Source: Calocera cornea HHB12733
Taxonomy: Eukaryota > Basidiomycota > Dacrymycetes > Dacrymycetales > Dacrymycetaceae
Direction: 5' to 3'
Length of the DNA stretch: 64,000 nt
Assembly: GCA_001632435.1 (NCBI GenBank)
Contig: KV424013.1
Coordinates: forward strand, 57,705-121,704
In this document: piece by piece, positions 12,590-25,400 of the stretch
Layout: each line of letters starts with the position of its first letter
Numbering within the stretch: the stretch's first letter is position 1
The notes under the pieces: generated by a model
The model's input: the letters and a program-made list of their open reading frames with translations, nothing else
The model's database searches: none
What the model was told of the DNA's origin: nothing
Translations under genes and position numbers: made by a program

Positions 12590-13793
12590 ATGTCTAGTCC
12601 CCCAGTGGTGCTGGTCACCGGCGCAACGGGTTGTCTGGGTGCACATACCGTGCTAGAGCTCATTCGCCGCGGTTACAGAGTTAGAGGAGTTTCGGTAAGA
12701 CGCTACCCTCGCTTTGGTAATCCGAAAGATGACTAAGCAGCTAATGTTTAGCGCTCACGCGAAAAGTCCGAAGCTTGGAATGCAGCTTATCCCCAACAAG
12801 CATGTTATATCGAATGGATTACAATACCCTCAATCGTTGACTTGGAAGCGTTGGATCGAGCTTCCATAGGCGTTGACTACATCATTCACACAGCCTCACC
12901 ATTCAATTTCGACTTTGAGTACAACCTCGAAGACATGCTCGTTCCGTCGGTAGTCGGGACACGGAACATCATGCGCGTTGCAGCAAAGCGGCCGAGGGTG
13001 AAGCACGTCGTGATCGTGAGCAGTCTCGCTGCGGTAGTCGACCATCGCGAGGGATTGAACCCCGAAAGGCAATACACGCCGAACGACTGGGCCACTGCCA
13101 GCTGGGAAGAAGCTGCACGGACCGAAGACGCGGTGTACGTGTGGACGGCTTCGAAGGTAGGAAAATTTGAGCATTTATCAGGGAATTTGCTCAGGGGCTC
13201 CGCAGATTTTCGCTGAACGAGCGGCATGGGACTTTATGCAGGAAGACTCGCCACATTTTTCGATAACCACTTTCTGCCCGCCTGTGATCCTCGGACCACC
13301 GGGCCAGCCTTTCGAGCACTTCGATGATTTAAATGAGTCGACGAGGCAGCACTGGTCCATAATCAGTGGCGAAGCAAAGTCGATCCCGGCTGCCTTCTTT
13401 CCAGCATGCGTTGATGTTCGGGACCTGTAAGTTTTCACTTCCGCGCGGTCGGCAAGGGCTCAGAAGCTGACGTGGCGTACGCGTGGATATAGCGCGAAGC
13501 TACAGGTGCTTGCACTCTCGAATCCTCGAGCCCGGAATCAGCGCTATATACCGATCTCCTCACCTTTCACCAATGGACATGCGGCAGCCATTGTCCGCAA
13601 CGGTTTTCCTGACCACGCGCAACGAGTTACGCCAGGGCCCGATGACCCACCACCCAGATACAACATTGATACCAGCCACCTTTCCAGGGATTTTGCTATA
13701 GAGTGGACACCACTTGAGCGTACCGTGCTGGATACGGCAGCGGCTTTGTACCACAAGGAGAGGGGGATTGAGGAGAGCTTGCAACAACACTGA
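12590..13793 (+). CDS. Extended SDR reductase with Trp at the catalytic Tyr position
   Basis: A second member of the Gre2/dihydroflavonol-reductase family, about 340 residues. It has a textbook cofactor motif VTGATGCLG, the HTASPF block and the C-terminal FAERAAWDF segment. In the active site the family normally reads YxASK, but here the frame reads VYVWTASK, so the residue aligned with the catalytic tyrosine is tryptophan; a tyrosine sits two positions earlier. Introns lie near 12694-12750, 13157-13209 and 13430-13493. If the alignment is right, the enzyme could be inactive, use a shifted tyrosine or have another role. The reading frame is otherwise intact and well conserved, which argues against a recent pseudogene. 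Confidence 0.8.
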
Positions 13794-14506
13794 CGCTATT
13801 TCACGCTGCCCATAACGTGTCACGACTTCCCTATTCGGCCTTCAACAGCAGTCAGCATTAGAGGCACGTATCTATAGACCGCAATGATTGTACTTTTTAC
13901 GTAATTTATACAGCTATCGTATTGTTCGCGCAAGTACCTTCCTGTGACGCTATGCGCTCGATCCGATGTCAACCTCTGAACCCTCCGTACTGGTGCGAAG
14001 AAGTGGAGTGGAGTGAAGTTCGACCGTGGTCTTGTTGCCGACCTGAGACTACCCCATTTGACCGTTCGGCCACACTCCGGGGCTCCGTGAACTGGCTGTC
14101 GCGACTGTATGCTTGGCGGCATTGACTAGTGGGAGTGTGATAGCCGCGATTGGACTTGCCAAGGTTAATTTGGCCGGACACCGAATGTTTCCCCTTAACA
14201 ACCCGCATAAGTCGGCCCTGGCCGGTGTGGTCTCATATGCGGGCCGGTGCGGCTGCATCGGCCCAGTCGGCTCCGGCAGATCCCTGATCAACGCCGGCCG
14301 GTCGGTTGGGCGATTGGCTCGATCGCCCTCGATCAGCGACCGATCGCTTCGATCACTCCGATCACTCCGCCCGGCCCTGACCACCGCGACTAATCGCGGG
14401 CACCGACTGCACGTTCACCGTCGACGGCTGCTGAGGCTTGTCATCCGTTCATCCGCCTATCCCGTTGCCCTTGTCTAATATATACCCTCGGACACATGCG
14501 CCCATC
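13794..14506. other. Intergenic region with GATC-rich simple sequence
   Basis: About 0.7 kb between reductase 2 and the ALDH gene, both on the plus strand. It contains a low-complexity GATC-rich stretch (14284-14371) and a TATA-like TAATATATAC near 14477, just upstream of the ALDH starts. No gene supported. Confidence 0.5.
14284..14371. repeat. GATC-rich low-complexity stretch
   Basis: GATC occurs about six times within 90 bp, including a short tandem GATCACTCC GATCACTCC, embedded in CCGG-rich DNA upstream of the ALDH promoter. It may be a simple repeat or a cluster of binding sites; nothing more can be said. Confidence 0.4.
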
Positions 14507-14575
14507 ATGCACGGATCGTCCTTTCTCCGCTTACATCTTCGCTTTATCGTTTTTCGACCTCCCAGAACTGCAACA

Positions 14576-16447
14576 ATGGCTGTGAACGCGACGAACGCTG
14601 CTGCTGGTACAGGGAGTGCGAAGAGGTTGCTCTCCACGCGCGTCGAGAAGGTGCTGAGCACCGTCGGCTTGCCTACCGAGGGAGAGGTTGTAAAGGGTGT
14701 CTATATGGGCGCGGGCACCTGGGGTGGCAGCGGGGAGATCATCGAGAGTATCTGCCCTAGCACCGGTGAAGTCCTTGCCAAGGTCGCAACCGTACGTCGT
14801 TTCGTATTGTATGCAGCCAGCCTCCAGACTCATAACTGTTATCTAGGCTACTGCTGCAGAGACCACTGAGGCAATAAAGCGCGCACGCGCGGCTTTCAAG
14901 ACCTTCCGCAAGGTGCCCGGTCCAAAGCGAGGCGAGATCATCCGTCAGGTCCGCAATGCCATCGCCGAGCATGTGAGCACTTGGTCATACTCGTCTTCGC
15001 AATCGGACCTGACCAGTGTAGAAATCCGCTCTTGGTGCTCTGGTGTCGCTGGAGATGGGAAAGATCCTTACTGAGGGTGAGGGCGAGATTCAGGAGTACA
15101 TCGACATCGTATGTCCCTGTCAGCTGATGATACATACATGCTCACTCGGATCTTCCAAATAGTGTGACTACGCGGTCGGACTATCCCGCAGTGCTGCTGG
15201 GCGCGTCCTGAAGTCTGAGCGCCCTGGTCATCAGATTTTCGAAGGTATGTCAGTCCATCCATGTCATTTGACGCGTTGTTGACATCGTCTACAGTTGCCA
15301 ATCCACTCGGCGTCGTCGGTATCATTACTGCGTTCAACTTCCCGGTGGCCGTCTGTGGCTGGAACTTCGCCATCTGCCTTGCGGTGGGAAATGCAACGGT
15401 CTGGAAGCCTTCGCCCACGACTCCTCTCTGTGCCATTGCTGTCACTCGCATCGTCGCCGAGGTTCTAGAGAAGAACGGCATAGACGGTGCCATCGCGAGT
15501 CTGGTCTGCGGCGGCGTAGAGGTCGGCGAGACTTTGGTCAGCGACAAGGGTGTGGACCTCGGTAATCTTTTCATAGCATGAGCTGCGAGGATCTTGCTCA
15601 CGTCTGTCTAGTGAGCTTCACTGGCAGCGAGCGTGCTGGTCAGATCGTCGGCACAAAGGTCCAGCAGCGTTTCGGGAAGGTTCTTCTCGAACTCGGTGGG
15701 AACAACTGCGCGATTGTTACGCCCAGTGCCAATCTCGACCTGGCACTCCGCACTCTGCTCTTCTCCGCCGCAGGTACGGCTGGTCAGCGCTGCACGACGA
15801 CTCGTCGTCTCTTCCTTCACCGCTCGATTGAGTCAAAGTTCCTTCCGGCCTTCATAAAAGCGTACGAGAATCTGCAGAACCGTGTCGGGGATCCCCTCGA
15901 AGCTTCCACCCTCATCGGCCCGCTGCATACCCCGGCTGCAAAGGACGCGTTCTACAAGGCTCTCGAAGCAGTCAAGAAGGAAGGTGGTGAGGTTCTTGTC
16001 GGTGGACAGCCCTACACGCACGGTAGCGATGCTCTCAAGAAGGGGTATTACGTGCTGCCCGCAGTCGTCAAGCCTGTCTCGCCCCAGTCACCTCTGTTCC
16101 AAGTGGAGACGTTCGCTCCTTTCTTGAGCGTTGCCATCTACGACGACTTGGACCAGGCGATCGAGTGGCACAACAACGTTCCTCAGGGCTTGAGCAGCAC
16201 GATTTTCACGACGGATATGCGCGAGATGGGCAAGTGGATCAGCGAGGAGGGGAGCGACTGCGGTATCGTCAACGTTAATGTTGCGACCAGTGGCGCTGAA
16301 ATAGGTGCTGCCTTCGGTGGCAACAAGAGCACTGGCTGGGGTCGTGAGTCTGGTGGTGATGCCTGGAAGCAATACGTGCGCTGGGCGTCTTGCACTATCA
16401 ACTTCACGGATGATGCTCCCCTTGCCCAAGGTGTGAGCTTCGAGTAG
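14576..16447 (+). CDS. ALDH7 (antiquitin-type) aldehyde dehydrogenase
   Basis: An NAD-dependent aldehyde dehydrogenase of about 515 residues resembling ALDH7/antiquitin, which oxidises alpha-aminoadipic semialdehyde and other aldehydes. Visible landmarks: [14 protein letters not shown] and [11 protein letters not shown] in the cofactor domain, [10 protein letters not shown], the catalytic glutamate in LLELGGNN and the nucleophile cysteine in GQRCTTTRR. Near the C-terminus are [16 protein letters not shown] and a final EIG-type antiquitin block. About six short introns interrupt the 5' half, including a tiny exon arrangement near 15010-15240. An in-frame ATG at 14507 would add 23 residues rich in Arg, His and hydrophobics, a plausible mitochondrial presequence. 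The 14576 start would give a cytosolic form. Confidence 0.88.
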
Positions 16448-16561
16448 ACAATCAATTGCATAGGCCTTCCGAGGTACAACAAGTGAGGCGGAGAGCATAG
16501 CGTTATAATGATGTATCTGTATGCGTGGGAATCATAATGTGTTGCAGAAATAGCTTGCTGC

Positions 16562-18360
16562 CTAGTGTGAGAAGTCTGTCCTCATACCCTCAGCAAGGCT
16601 GCGGGGTTCAACCACCCACAGCCAGGCAGTGGTCTGCCCACCATCGCCTCTTTTGACCCGTTCCTCTGATCGCTGCATCTGCTCGTATGTAGACGACGCC
16701 ATACCTCCACTAGCTTCGATACTGCGCATTTCCCGCATAATAGCACGAATCGACATCTTGTTGGCGGTCAGGGTAGTCATACTGTCTGTAGCACCCTTAA
16801 AGAAGGACCGCAGAGTATGGGCGGTGAGATGAGGGACGATAGGCTTGGCTGGGTCGGAAGCAGCGAGTGAGGTTTGTTCGGGCGCTGAGGCCAGCACTGA
16901 CTGGCATGTGTTGGCAAGGCGAGCGAGGAATGGCTCCGCAGGCATCGGGGCAGACAGCGATACGTCGGAGATGCGAACAGGAAGCCCAGGCAGATATGTC
17001 GCCGGATATCTCGATCTTTCCCAGAAAGAGCTCATGTCGTGATCATGACTGGTAAGATCTGTTGCGAACAGTGCCTCAGCACGTCTCCGTTCTGCGATGC
17101 CACCGATTTTGCTGACAATCGATATACACCGTAGCATTGCCTCCTTGGTCGACCAGAACTCGACGTCGCTGGTGTCAGAGGACGTCCCGGAAGGAAAGAG
17201 GACGCCATGCATGTCTTCCAGCAAGCCGCGTTTCATCTCTTGCTCTAGCTGCGCGAACAACGCGCGAGAGTGGTCTCCATAATCACCTTCATCATCGTCC
17301 TCTGGTTGCTTCACGGCTGGTCGAGCCTTCTCCTTCTGTGACCGAGCAAGTGGGCGAAACCTGCCGGCGACCTCGATCGGAGACGTGGGTAACGGTGAAT
17401 GGGTGAGATCGGATATGAGGGCGATGAGAAGTGAGAGGTCTAGATTGATTTTCCGGGTTGGCTGAAGTTCGGTAGGCAATAAGCAAAATGCAGTGTCGAA
17501 GCTGTCAGAACCGGTTCGCTCCCCGACCTCGACACTCACTCCCATCGAGTGAAGCTTCTCGATGGTCTCGTGTATTCGTGGATCAAGATCGGATCCAAGC
17601 TCCAGTCTCGTCAAGCGCAGATAGATTCTGGGCGTTTCTTTTCCACCAGGCAAGGGGTTGCTAGCCGACGCAGCCAGAAGGTCGCGAGCCATGCGCAGGA
17701 TGGTGTTGTCTAGCTCTGCGGCAGGACGCGTGGCTACGAAGGCACTGGATGTTGAGGGCTCGCCTTGGTCCTCGTCGGATGACTCGTCTTCTGATACGTA
17801 AGAGTCTCTTTCACGTAGCTCTGCGAGCAGACGGGCATTCTTGATACTGGACGTGTGTTCAGCGATGATGGACAACACGAACTCACTAACAAGGCGTACG
17901 TGTTAACCCGTATCCACTGGCGACCCTCATCAGCAACAACATCCACCTTGACCGAGGGCTTAGCGCGCCCATTCAACTTCGGTAGACTGAAGTTTCTTCC
18001 AATAGATAGTATCGGCGGAGGTGCATGCAGGACTTCTTTCCACACAGCGAGGTAGTAGGGCGCATTCGTCGAGAACGTCGAGACGGAGCGGTGTTCATTA
18101 GAGAGAAACTGGTATCTCCTCATTCTTAACGTCATCAACGAAAGACGGCATATGTGACGTACTTTATCGAATGTCTCTATCTCTCTCCTGACCGAACCTT
18201 CAAAGAACTTCAATCCTGGAACTTCGGCGCCATTCTCGCCTGGTGAGTCGCGTTGGATGATGGGTGCTCGCCAGAGCTGGCTGGTCGTCGACAGCGCCTG
18301 AATCGACTCCAGTGCCTGAAGCAGTTGACCTCGCAGAGCTATAAGATCTTCTAGCTCCAT
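16562..18360 (-). CDS. DUF1308 domain protein (C7orf25/UPF0415 family)
   Basis: A protein of about 540 residues matching the conserved eukaryotic DUF1308 family. The N-terminal helical region (MELEDLIALRGQLL) is followed by the family block VKVDVVADEGRQWIRVNT, an acidic linker (SEDESSDEDQGE) and the DUF1308 core with NLDLSLLIALISDLTHS. The C-terminus includes LTAHTLRSFFKGATDSMTTLTANK. The family is proposed to have a PIN-nuclease-like fold; its cellular role is not established. Two introns lie in the 5' part (about 18105-18160 and 17880-17900). It shares a 285-bp divergent promoter with seryl-tRNA synthetase. Confidence 0.75.
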
Positions 18361-18645
18361 CGTCGAAGCGTCGGGTATATTGTAGAACGAGGTTCAAGTG
18401 CAAGATGCGTCGACATACAGTATCACACTTGCATTGACATGTCGCCCGTCCCTAATAAGGGCATGGCTACTGCATCGCCACAGCTTCCCGAATTTATGCG
18501 TCGAGATTTCTGTGCCTCGCGACGAGCATCCAACAATACTGACTCGACCGGCGTCAACAAACAGGCTAGAGTCGCAGCCCAGCGAATTCCTTGGACACAC
18601 TTTGCTGCAACCACCACAACTGTACCTGGACGATAGGAAGAAATA
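18361..18645. promoter_or_regulatory. Short divergent promoter between DUF1308 gene and SerRS
   Basis: A 285-bp interval separates two divergent housekeeping genes and must contain both core promoters. No clear TATA box is visible, which fits housekeeping promoters. A run of small plus-strand open frames here has no recognisable protein content. Confidence 0.5.
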
Positions 18646-20250
18646 ATGACGCTGGACGTGACAACTTTCATTGACGAGAAGGGGGGCAACTCGGCGGAGA
18701 TCAGGGAGAGCCAGAGGAAGCGGTACGCCAAGGTCGAGCTGGTCGACGAGGTCATCCAGATGTACAAAGACTGGGTGAAGAGTGAGTGTTAATTGACCAT
18801 TGAGCGCTGATATGTACTTGACGACGCGTAGTGGACTTTGAGGTGAACCAAATGTCGAAGAAGACCAATGCTATCCAGAAGGATATCACGGCAAAGCGAA
18901 AAGTATGCCCTTGATGACCCACATTGGGTCACATGGCTGAGAGTCTTTTTCTCCAGGCAAAGGAGAATGCCGAAGAGTTGATTGCAGACAAGAGCAAACT
19001 GGATGCGGAGATCGCTGGGGCGAAGAAGAAGGTGGCTGAGGCTGAGGCTGCCATGCGCGCGAAGGCGGCGACGGTCGGAAACCTGGTGTACAAGGATGTG
19101 CCTGTTAGCGATGATGAGGTGCGCATTTATGTCGTGGCGTCTGGATGATGTATCTGACGGAAGGACAGGACAACAATGGCATCGTGCGGACATGGCATCC
19201 AGACGGCCCGAACGCGCAGGTGCAGAAGAAGGACAAGGAGATCCTGCCGCACCACGAGGTCATGCACTGCATTGATGCTGTCGATCTGGAGCGCGGAACG
19301 AAGATCATGGGTCACCGCGGCTACTTCCTGATCAACGACGGGCTGGACCTCAACCAGGCGCTGATTTCGTACGGGCTCGACTTCCTGCGCAGGCGCCACT
19401 ACAGACGCATCCAGACACCCTTCATGATGCGCAAGGATATGATGGCGAAGACTGCGCAGCTGGAGCAGTTCGATGAGGAGCTGTACAAGGTTACTGGTGA
19501 TGAGGACGACAAGTATCTGATCGCGACCAGCGAGCAGCCGATCTCGTGCTTGCATTCGGACGAGTGGTTTGACCAGCCAGAGAAGCAGCTGCCTATTCGG
19601 TACGCTCGACCCAGCTCATTGTCACCGATATATGCTGACCAATTCACAGCTACGCCGGCTACTCGACCTGTTTCCGCAAGGAGGCCGGCTCGCACGGGAA
19701 GGACACATGGGGCATCTTCCGCGTGCACCAGTTCGAGAAGGTCGAGCAGTTCTGCATCACCGCGCCCGACGCGTCGTGGGCCATGTTCGACTCGATGGTA
19801 GCGACGAGCGAGGCGTTCTACCAGAGCCTCGGCATCCCCTACCGACTCGTCGCGATCGTATCGGGCGCGCTGAACAACGCCGCGGCGATGAAGTACGATC
19901 TCGAGGCGTGGTTCCCCTACCAGGGCGCGTACAAGGAACTCGTGTCGACATCGAACTGCACGGACTACCAGAGCCGGCGGCTGGAGGTGCGCTACGGGCT
20001 CAAGCAGAAGGGTGACACGAAGAAGACGTATGTGCACATGCTGAACGGCACGCTGTGCGCGACCGAGCGCGCCTTGTGCTGCCTGGTCGAGAATTACCAG
20101 GATGAGAACGGCGTGCGCATCCCCGAAGTGCTCCAGCCGTATATGCAGGGCCGCACGCACATCCCCTGGGTCAAGCTCCAGCCCAAGGGGTCGACGACGG
20201 TCAAGAAGATCCAGCTCAGTGCAGTCGCTGATACCGAGTCGGCCGCGTAG
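18646..20250 (+). CDS. SES1: Cytosolic seryl-tRNA synthetase
   Basis: Class II aminoacyl-tRNA synthetase that charges tRNA-Ser with serine. The N-terminal [14 protein letters not shown] is followed by the two-helix tRNA-binding arm (roughly residues 30-110, rich in K/E and A). The catalytic core contains motif 2 ([20 protein letters not shown]), FEKVEQF, and the motif 3 region ([19 protein letters not shown]). The serine-site block [15 protein letters not shown] is present. Four introns (about 18781-18831, 18903-18957, 19119-19168 and 19598-19650) give a protein of about 460 residues, as expected. The last intron interrupts motif 2 just upstream of the conserved CFRKEAG. The C-terminal extension is short and Lys-containing, like fungal cytosolic enzymes. 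Confidence 0.92.
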
Positions 20251-20408
20251 AGTGCAGGAACCAAAGTGTAATTCACCATACGGGTATCTAGGGAGAGCCC
20301 CTGTGCTAGCTACGCAGTTACATTAGAGCTGAGGGTGTTCTATACTGATTCTTCAATACCAATGAGGCTGCGGGTCGAATGCATCGCATCGCCTGTGCCT
20401 GTGCGCGC

Positions 20409-22113
20409 TCACCGGCGTTTTCCAAGAACCTTGAGCAGCGCGGCACGTATGACGCCCGCAGCCTTCTCGACCTCCTTCCTCGTCAGCCCCGCCGTGACGG
20501 CCAGCTTGATGCTCGGCCTCGGCTCGGCAGCCTCCTGTCCGCGCAGCCGTTTCACACGGGAGATAAGCACGCCTTGCGCGAGCGCCTCGTCCACCACGTC
20601 CTGCAGCAGCCGCTCCTCTGCCTCAATGTCGAACACCACCGGGTCGGCGGGGACGAGGCTGTTCGGCTTGGACTTGCCGCCCTTGCGCTGCGCGGCGAGG
20701 GAGGGCACTTCGAGTGTCGACCCCTGTGCCGGCGAGGCGGAGCGGATATAGATGTGGATCAAGGGGGATGCGGGGTGGCTGGGGACCTCGATGCACTCGA
20801 GTCTGTCCAGCACGCCGCGGACTACGCGCACGTTCTCCGCCAGCTCGCGCAGGGAGGCCGGGTTATCCCGTAGCAGACCGATCGCCTCGCTCGCGCTGAC
20901 CGCAAGCAAAGCGGGCATCGCGGCGGAGAAGACGAACGAGGTGCCGTTGATACGCTGGTGCTCCGTCACGACGCGCGAGCCGGCGCAGAAACCACCTGCG
21001 GAGGCAAGACCAGTTGCCATCGAGCCGAGGAGCATGTCGATGTGCGTCGCGGGGACGTTGTACAGCTCGGTCAGGCCACGGCCGGTGCGACCGACGGTGC
21101 CGAAGGAGATGGACTCGTCCAGAAGGAGACGGTACTTGAACTTCTCCTTGAGCTCGATCTGCACGCCGATAAGAAGCCGCATACATTGATTCTCTACAGA
21201 TACTCACCAACTTGGGTAAGTCAACCATCTGGCCGTCATTTTCGAAGATACCCTCAGTAACAATAAAGCGCCTCGTGAGCGGAGCGCGCTTCTTCTTCAT
21301 CTCCTTGTCGACGCTGACGAGGACCTCCTCGAGGCTATCAAGATCATTGTGGTCGAACCACCGGACGGTGCTGCGGCTGATCTGGATGCCCTTCTGGATC
21401 GCGAAGCTGACACCGCGGTCCGCAACGATGATATCGCCACGCTTGCAGAAGGCGGGGATGACCGAAGACGCGGTGGAGAAGGCCTGGGAGTAGATGATCG
21501 CGCTCTCGGTGCCGAGGAAGTTGGCGAGATCTTGCTCGAGCTGCATATGCACGTCGATCGTGCCGTAGAACCCTGGAGGTCCGCACGAGCCGACACCGTA
21601 CTTTCGCAGCGCGCCGATCGCCTGCTCCTTGATGTGCTCGTTGTTTGCGAGGCCGGCAAAGTTGTAGCTCGCCAGGTTCAGCACTGTCTTCCCCGTGGAG
21701 ACCAGCTTGGGCTTGGCACCCGCCGCGCCGGAGATGACAGGGAGGTTGTTGAGCTGCGCCTGCTCCGCCGCAGTCAGCGGAGCAACAAGGGGCTCGGGGA
21801 CCCAGTCGTCGACGAGCTCGTCGATCTCCGACTCGCTGAGTTGAACATAGTTCTTCGCCGACCTGTCCGCTCGCGTTCGGGACTGTAGGATCGTGCGGAG
21901 CGCAAAGAGGAGGAGGATGACCTCGAGGACGGTGCGCAGGGGGTCGTTCTGGTAGGAGGAGCGAACGTAGCGGATGAGGATGGATGAGCCGGGGAGGGAG
22001 AGGAAGGAGTGGTAGACGTAGGCGAGGGAGAGATTGACGTAGTGCAGGAGCGGCTCGAGCGCCGCGGGGGTCGCGTCGAGGAGGGGCCCGGTGCTGTTCA
22101 CTGCTGTCGCCAT
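20409..22113 (-). CDS. LCB1: Serine palmitoyltransferase subunit 1 (Lcb1)
   Basis: Subunit of the ER enzyme that condenses serine with palmitoyl-CoA in the first step of sphingolipid synthesis. The product is about 550 residues. A luminal/membrane N-terminal segment (residues about 45-85) precedes the aminotransferase fold, with NLASYNFAGLANN, YGVGSCGPPGFYGTIDVH and the serine-binding region LLDESISFGTVGRTGRG. The position that carries the PLP lysine in Lcb2 reads GSMATGLASAGGF here, without lysine, exactly as expected for the non-catalytic Lcb1 subunit. One intron lies near 21162-21203. The N-terminal glycine/cysteine-type residues in the active interface (CGPPG) are intact. Start at 22113 was chosen because the protein then begins at MATAVN. 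Confidence 0.92.
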
Positions 22114-22423
22114 GGTCGTCGTGGTCGGGAAGAGAAAAGGAGGACGCGACTGTGCCGGGGAAAGGGAGCGGTGGGAAGGCCGCAGTTGAGGGAGATTCTT
22201 CTCATATGCACAGGACCTCGAGACTCGACCACTCGAAAGGCGCGAAGAAGCCGCTGACCAAACGGACGCAAACTCCAATGTCTTCCCCGGCGCGTCAGCG
22301 GGGCTGACACGGGCACGGCTCAAATTAATACAAGCCAAAGGCGGTACAAGACATGACCAAGTCGATGTATGATAATGCTCAAGTGTACAATGCGGTCAAC
22401 AATGCGAACCTCCCACATAACAA

Positions 22424-25400
22424 CTAGTTGAAATCTACCTTGAAAATCTTGATCACACCCGTCCGATCGGCGCTGATCACACCGCCCCGGAACGGACTGT
22501 CAATGCACGCGAGGGCGGTCACGCAGTCCTGGTGCGCGCGCAGGAGCTGCTGCTGGTGCTGCCCAATGATGCTGTGCCTTTCCAAGCGGCCGCGGCCAAG
22601 TGATCCCAGACGCGAGCCCCATGCCTCCGTATACGTGCCCTGCTCGCTCGCGCTGAACGTCGGCTTCTCCCCGTCCGCGTTCGTCCCGCTGATCAGGAAC
22701 GAGCGGCTCACGCGGCCCAGGTCCCAGTATCGTACCTTGCGGTCCTCGCACCCGGTGATGATGAACCCCTTCGCCTCCTTGACCTTGCCCGGATAGAGGT
22801 GCGACCGACGCTCGCGTCGGATGCCCTCCTCTTCTACTACGCCCGCACTCTGCTGCGCGAGAGCGGTGAACCCGCCAAAGTCGCCTCCGACCAGGATCGC
22901 GCGCACGTCGGGGCACGACGGGCTCAAGTCCCCAGGCAGGGAGGCGTTGTTCTCCCTCGGGCTGCGCGGGCTGCGGGTGTTGTCACTCGGCATCTGGAGG
23001 TGCCCCTTGGGCACGTTCGTCTCCTTGGACGTGACAAAGTCTGCGATGGCCGATGCGGGATTCTTCTCCGCCTCGTTGCCCTTGCTGCCCAGGGCGGGGA
23101 TGGACGTCCCATCCGCCTCGGCGCTCAGCGCTTCCTGCGTATGGATGAACATCTCCACCAGCGACGCCTTGTCAACGTCCCAAACTTCGAGGGTCACACT
23201 CCGGAGCGGAGCCCCTTCGTTTGACCGTGTGGGATGCGATTCGACAGCGACGATGATCCACTTATCACGACCCTTCACTGGGTGCAGAACGCACTGATGC
23301 ACCGCGGTAGAGGAGACGCCGAACATGTCTGCGCTGGCGACGTTCCAGCTTCTGAGTCGAAGGCCGAACCGTAGATCCCAGAGCGTAAGCACACCACCAA
23401 GAGTACCTGCGACGAGCCACGCACGCCGGCGGTCGATACACAGCGCCGAAATCGGCCCATATTGCGTCGGGTTGACCATCTCCAATAGCGCCTTCATCGT
23501 GCGCACATCGAGCACCACAATTTTGCCAAGCGTGGTGGCATACACGAGATTTGACGCTGAATCCGCGTTGTAGTGAGCCAGGCAGGTGATGTACTCCCCT
23601 TGCGTCTCCAGATTGTGCTCTCGGATAAGCTGAGCTCTGCCGTACTTGGGCTGTGACCCGCCCAGCCCGACGTGTACCCGGACGATGTGCAGAGATCCAT
23701 CATCTCCCGCGCTTGCGAAACAGTGCGTGTTCTCCAGCATGCAAACGCAAGTGACGCGTGCTTGGTGGCCGGTGTAGATGTGGCGAGGTTTGCTGGTCAC
23801 GTTGTTCGCCAGGCGGGAAGTGTCCCATATCTGGACCGTGCGGTCGTTCGAAGCGGTGACGAAGAACACATGATCTGGGGCTACAGCAATGCCATTTACC
23901 GCCCCTGTGTGGCTCGTTAAATGTGCCACAAGAGTGACATCGGTTCGCCGGTTGCTGCTCTCGTGCGGTGGAAAGCTCGTGCGAGCAGCTGCCCGCCGGC
24001 GAATGGGCACGTTCGGAACCCGAGGTCCAAGTTCAGGGATGCTTTCTCGGAAGTTATCGTGGTACAGATGCTCGATGATGTTACCGATGCCAGTATCCTG
24101 GGTACCCCATGTACCGGTGATCGTCGGGGTGTGATACCGCACGCGGGATTCGGGTCGGGAGGGCAGTATAGGCGATGATCGACCCGACGGGGGAAGCTCG
24201 TCCTCTGCCCTCAACTGAATCGGCGCTTCCAGATGTCCTACAGCGGTTGTCCGACTATGGCCAATTGCAGGAGGAGCTTTGAAGCTGTCGCCATGCCCCG
24301 GCATCCGTTGCATTCTACGGATGGCATTTGCGTCAGAAGAGAAGTTTGAACCGGCTGGACTCGAAGAGAGGGCAACTTCAGGCCTAGGAGACCTGATGAG
24401 CTCGTTTGTCGCTGCACTTTGGACCGACGCATTGGATCCGCGTCGTTCCAGCCGAGCGGGTGGTGACGTGAAATTGAGCGAGGTGGACGATGCAGACATC
24501 AGCTCCTTCATTCGCATGCCACCGATAGGGCTGCCTGGCGAATGTGTGGCAGCCGGAGAGGCTGGAATGCGTAGGCTGGAGCGCATGGACGAGTGCAGCC
24601 CGACATCACTGCCGAGACGTCGGGATGATTCAGGTCGAGAACTGCTTTCTGAAGGTCGAGATCCCAAGAACACAGTCGTCGGTCGTACCCCAAGCTGCTG
24701 AAGTTGCACATCCAAGCCCTGCAGCAATTCCAGTACGTCGCTCTCGATCCGCGTCCGAGTCATATATCCGCCACTTGCAGCAGCGAGCTTCAAGATGTAA
24801 TCGCACAGAGCAAGGATCTTGATCTCATCCGACGATGTCATTCCCAGCTGCTGAAGCTTGAGGATCTGGTTCTCATCTCTGTCCCAGAGATCAACAACAT
24901 ATCTAAACCTATATGGAAAAGAAGCTTACTCGTCGGAACGCGGCATCAGCGAACGGCTGGAGGAAGCGGTCACCCGTCGCAGGCTGTCCTTGCCGGTTTC
25001 GCTGCGGGACTTGGCATCTCTGGATGAAGCAGACTTCCAGAACTGGGATCTATCCCGCTTCGTTGCCCACATGATAGCAGCATCAAATATTGTTCGCGAC
25101 AGCTGCAAAGGCTAAGGTCAAGCATAATTCATGACAGATTCAGACTTGCTTACTGGTGCCTTCACAGCCGACAACAAGGATATCTCATCGATCTCCGCCA
25201 CATCGGATCGTAGCAGAGGTCGAAGGGAAGGGTATAAGATGGACCAGACATCAATCGCAGGTAGGTGTCTTGCCGCCGAAGCTAAGAAGGCAGCGGCGCC
25301 TTGCTTGATCCAGACGTTCGGGTGGTACAAGAACCCGATAGTCGCGCTCATGAGTTCCCACAGTCTCATCTTGGTGAACAAACCAAGATCTGACAGGCTT

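Noticed and set aside
20409..22113. Missing PLP lysine in Lcb1 as evidence of gene decay
   Set aside because: Lack of this lysine is a normal feature of the Lcb1/SPTLC1 subunit.
22424..24841. Separate WD40-protein gene downstream of VPS15
   Set aside because: WD40 repeats are the normal C-terminal domain of Vps15, and exons join in frame with the HEAT region.
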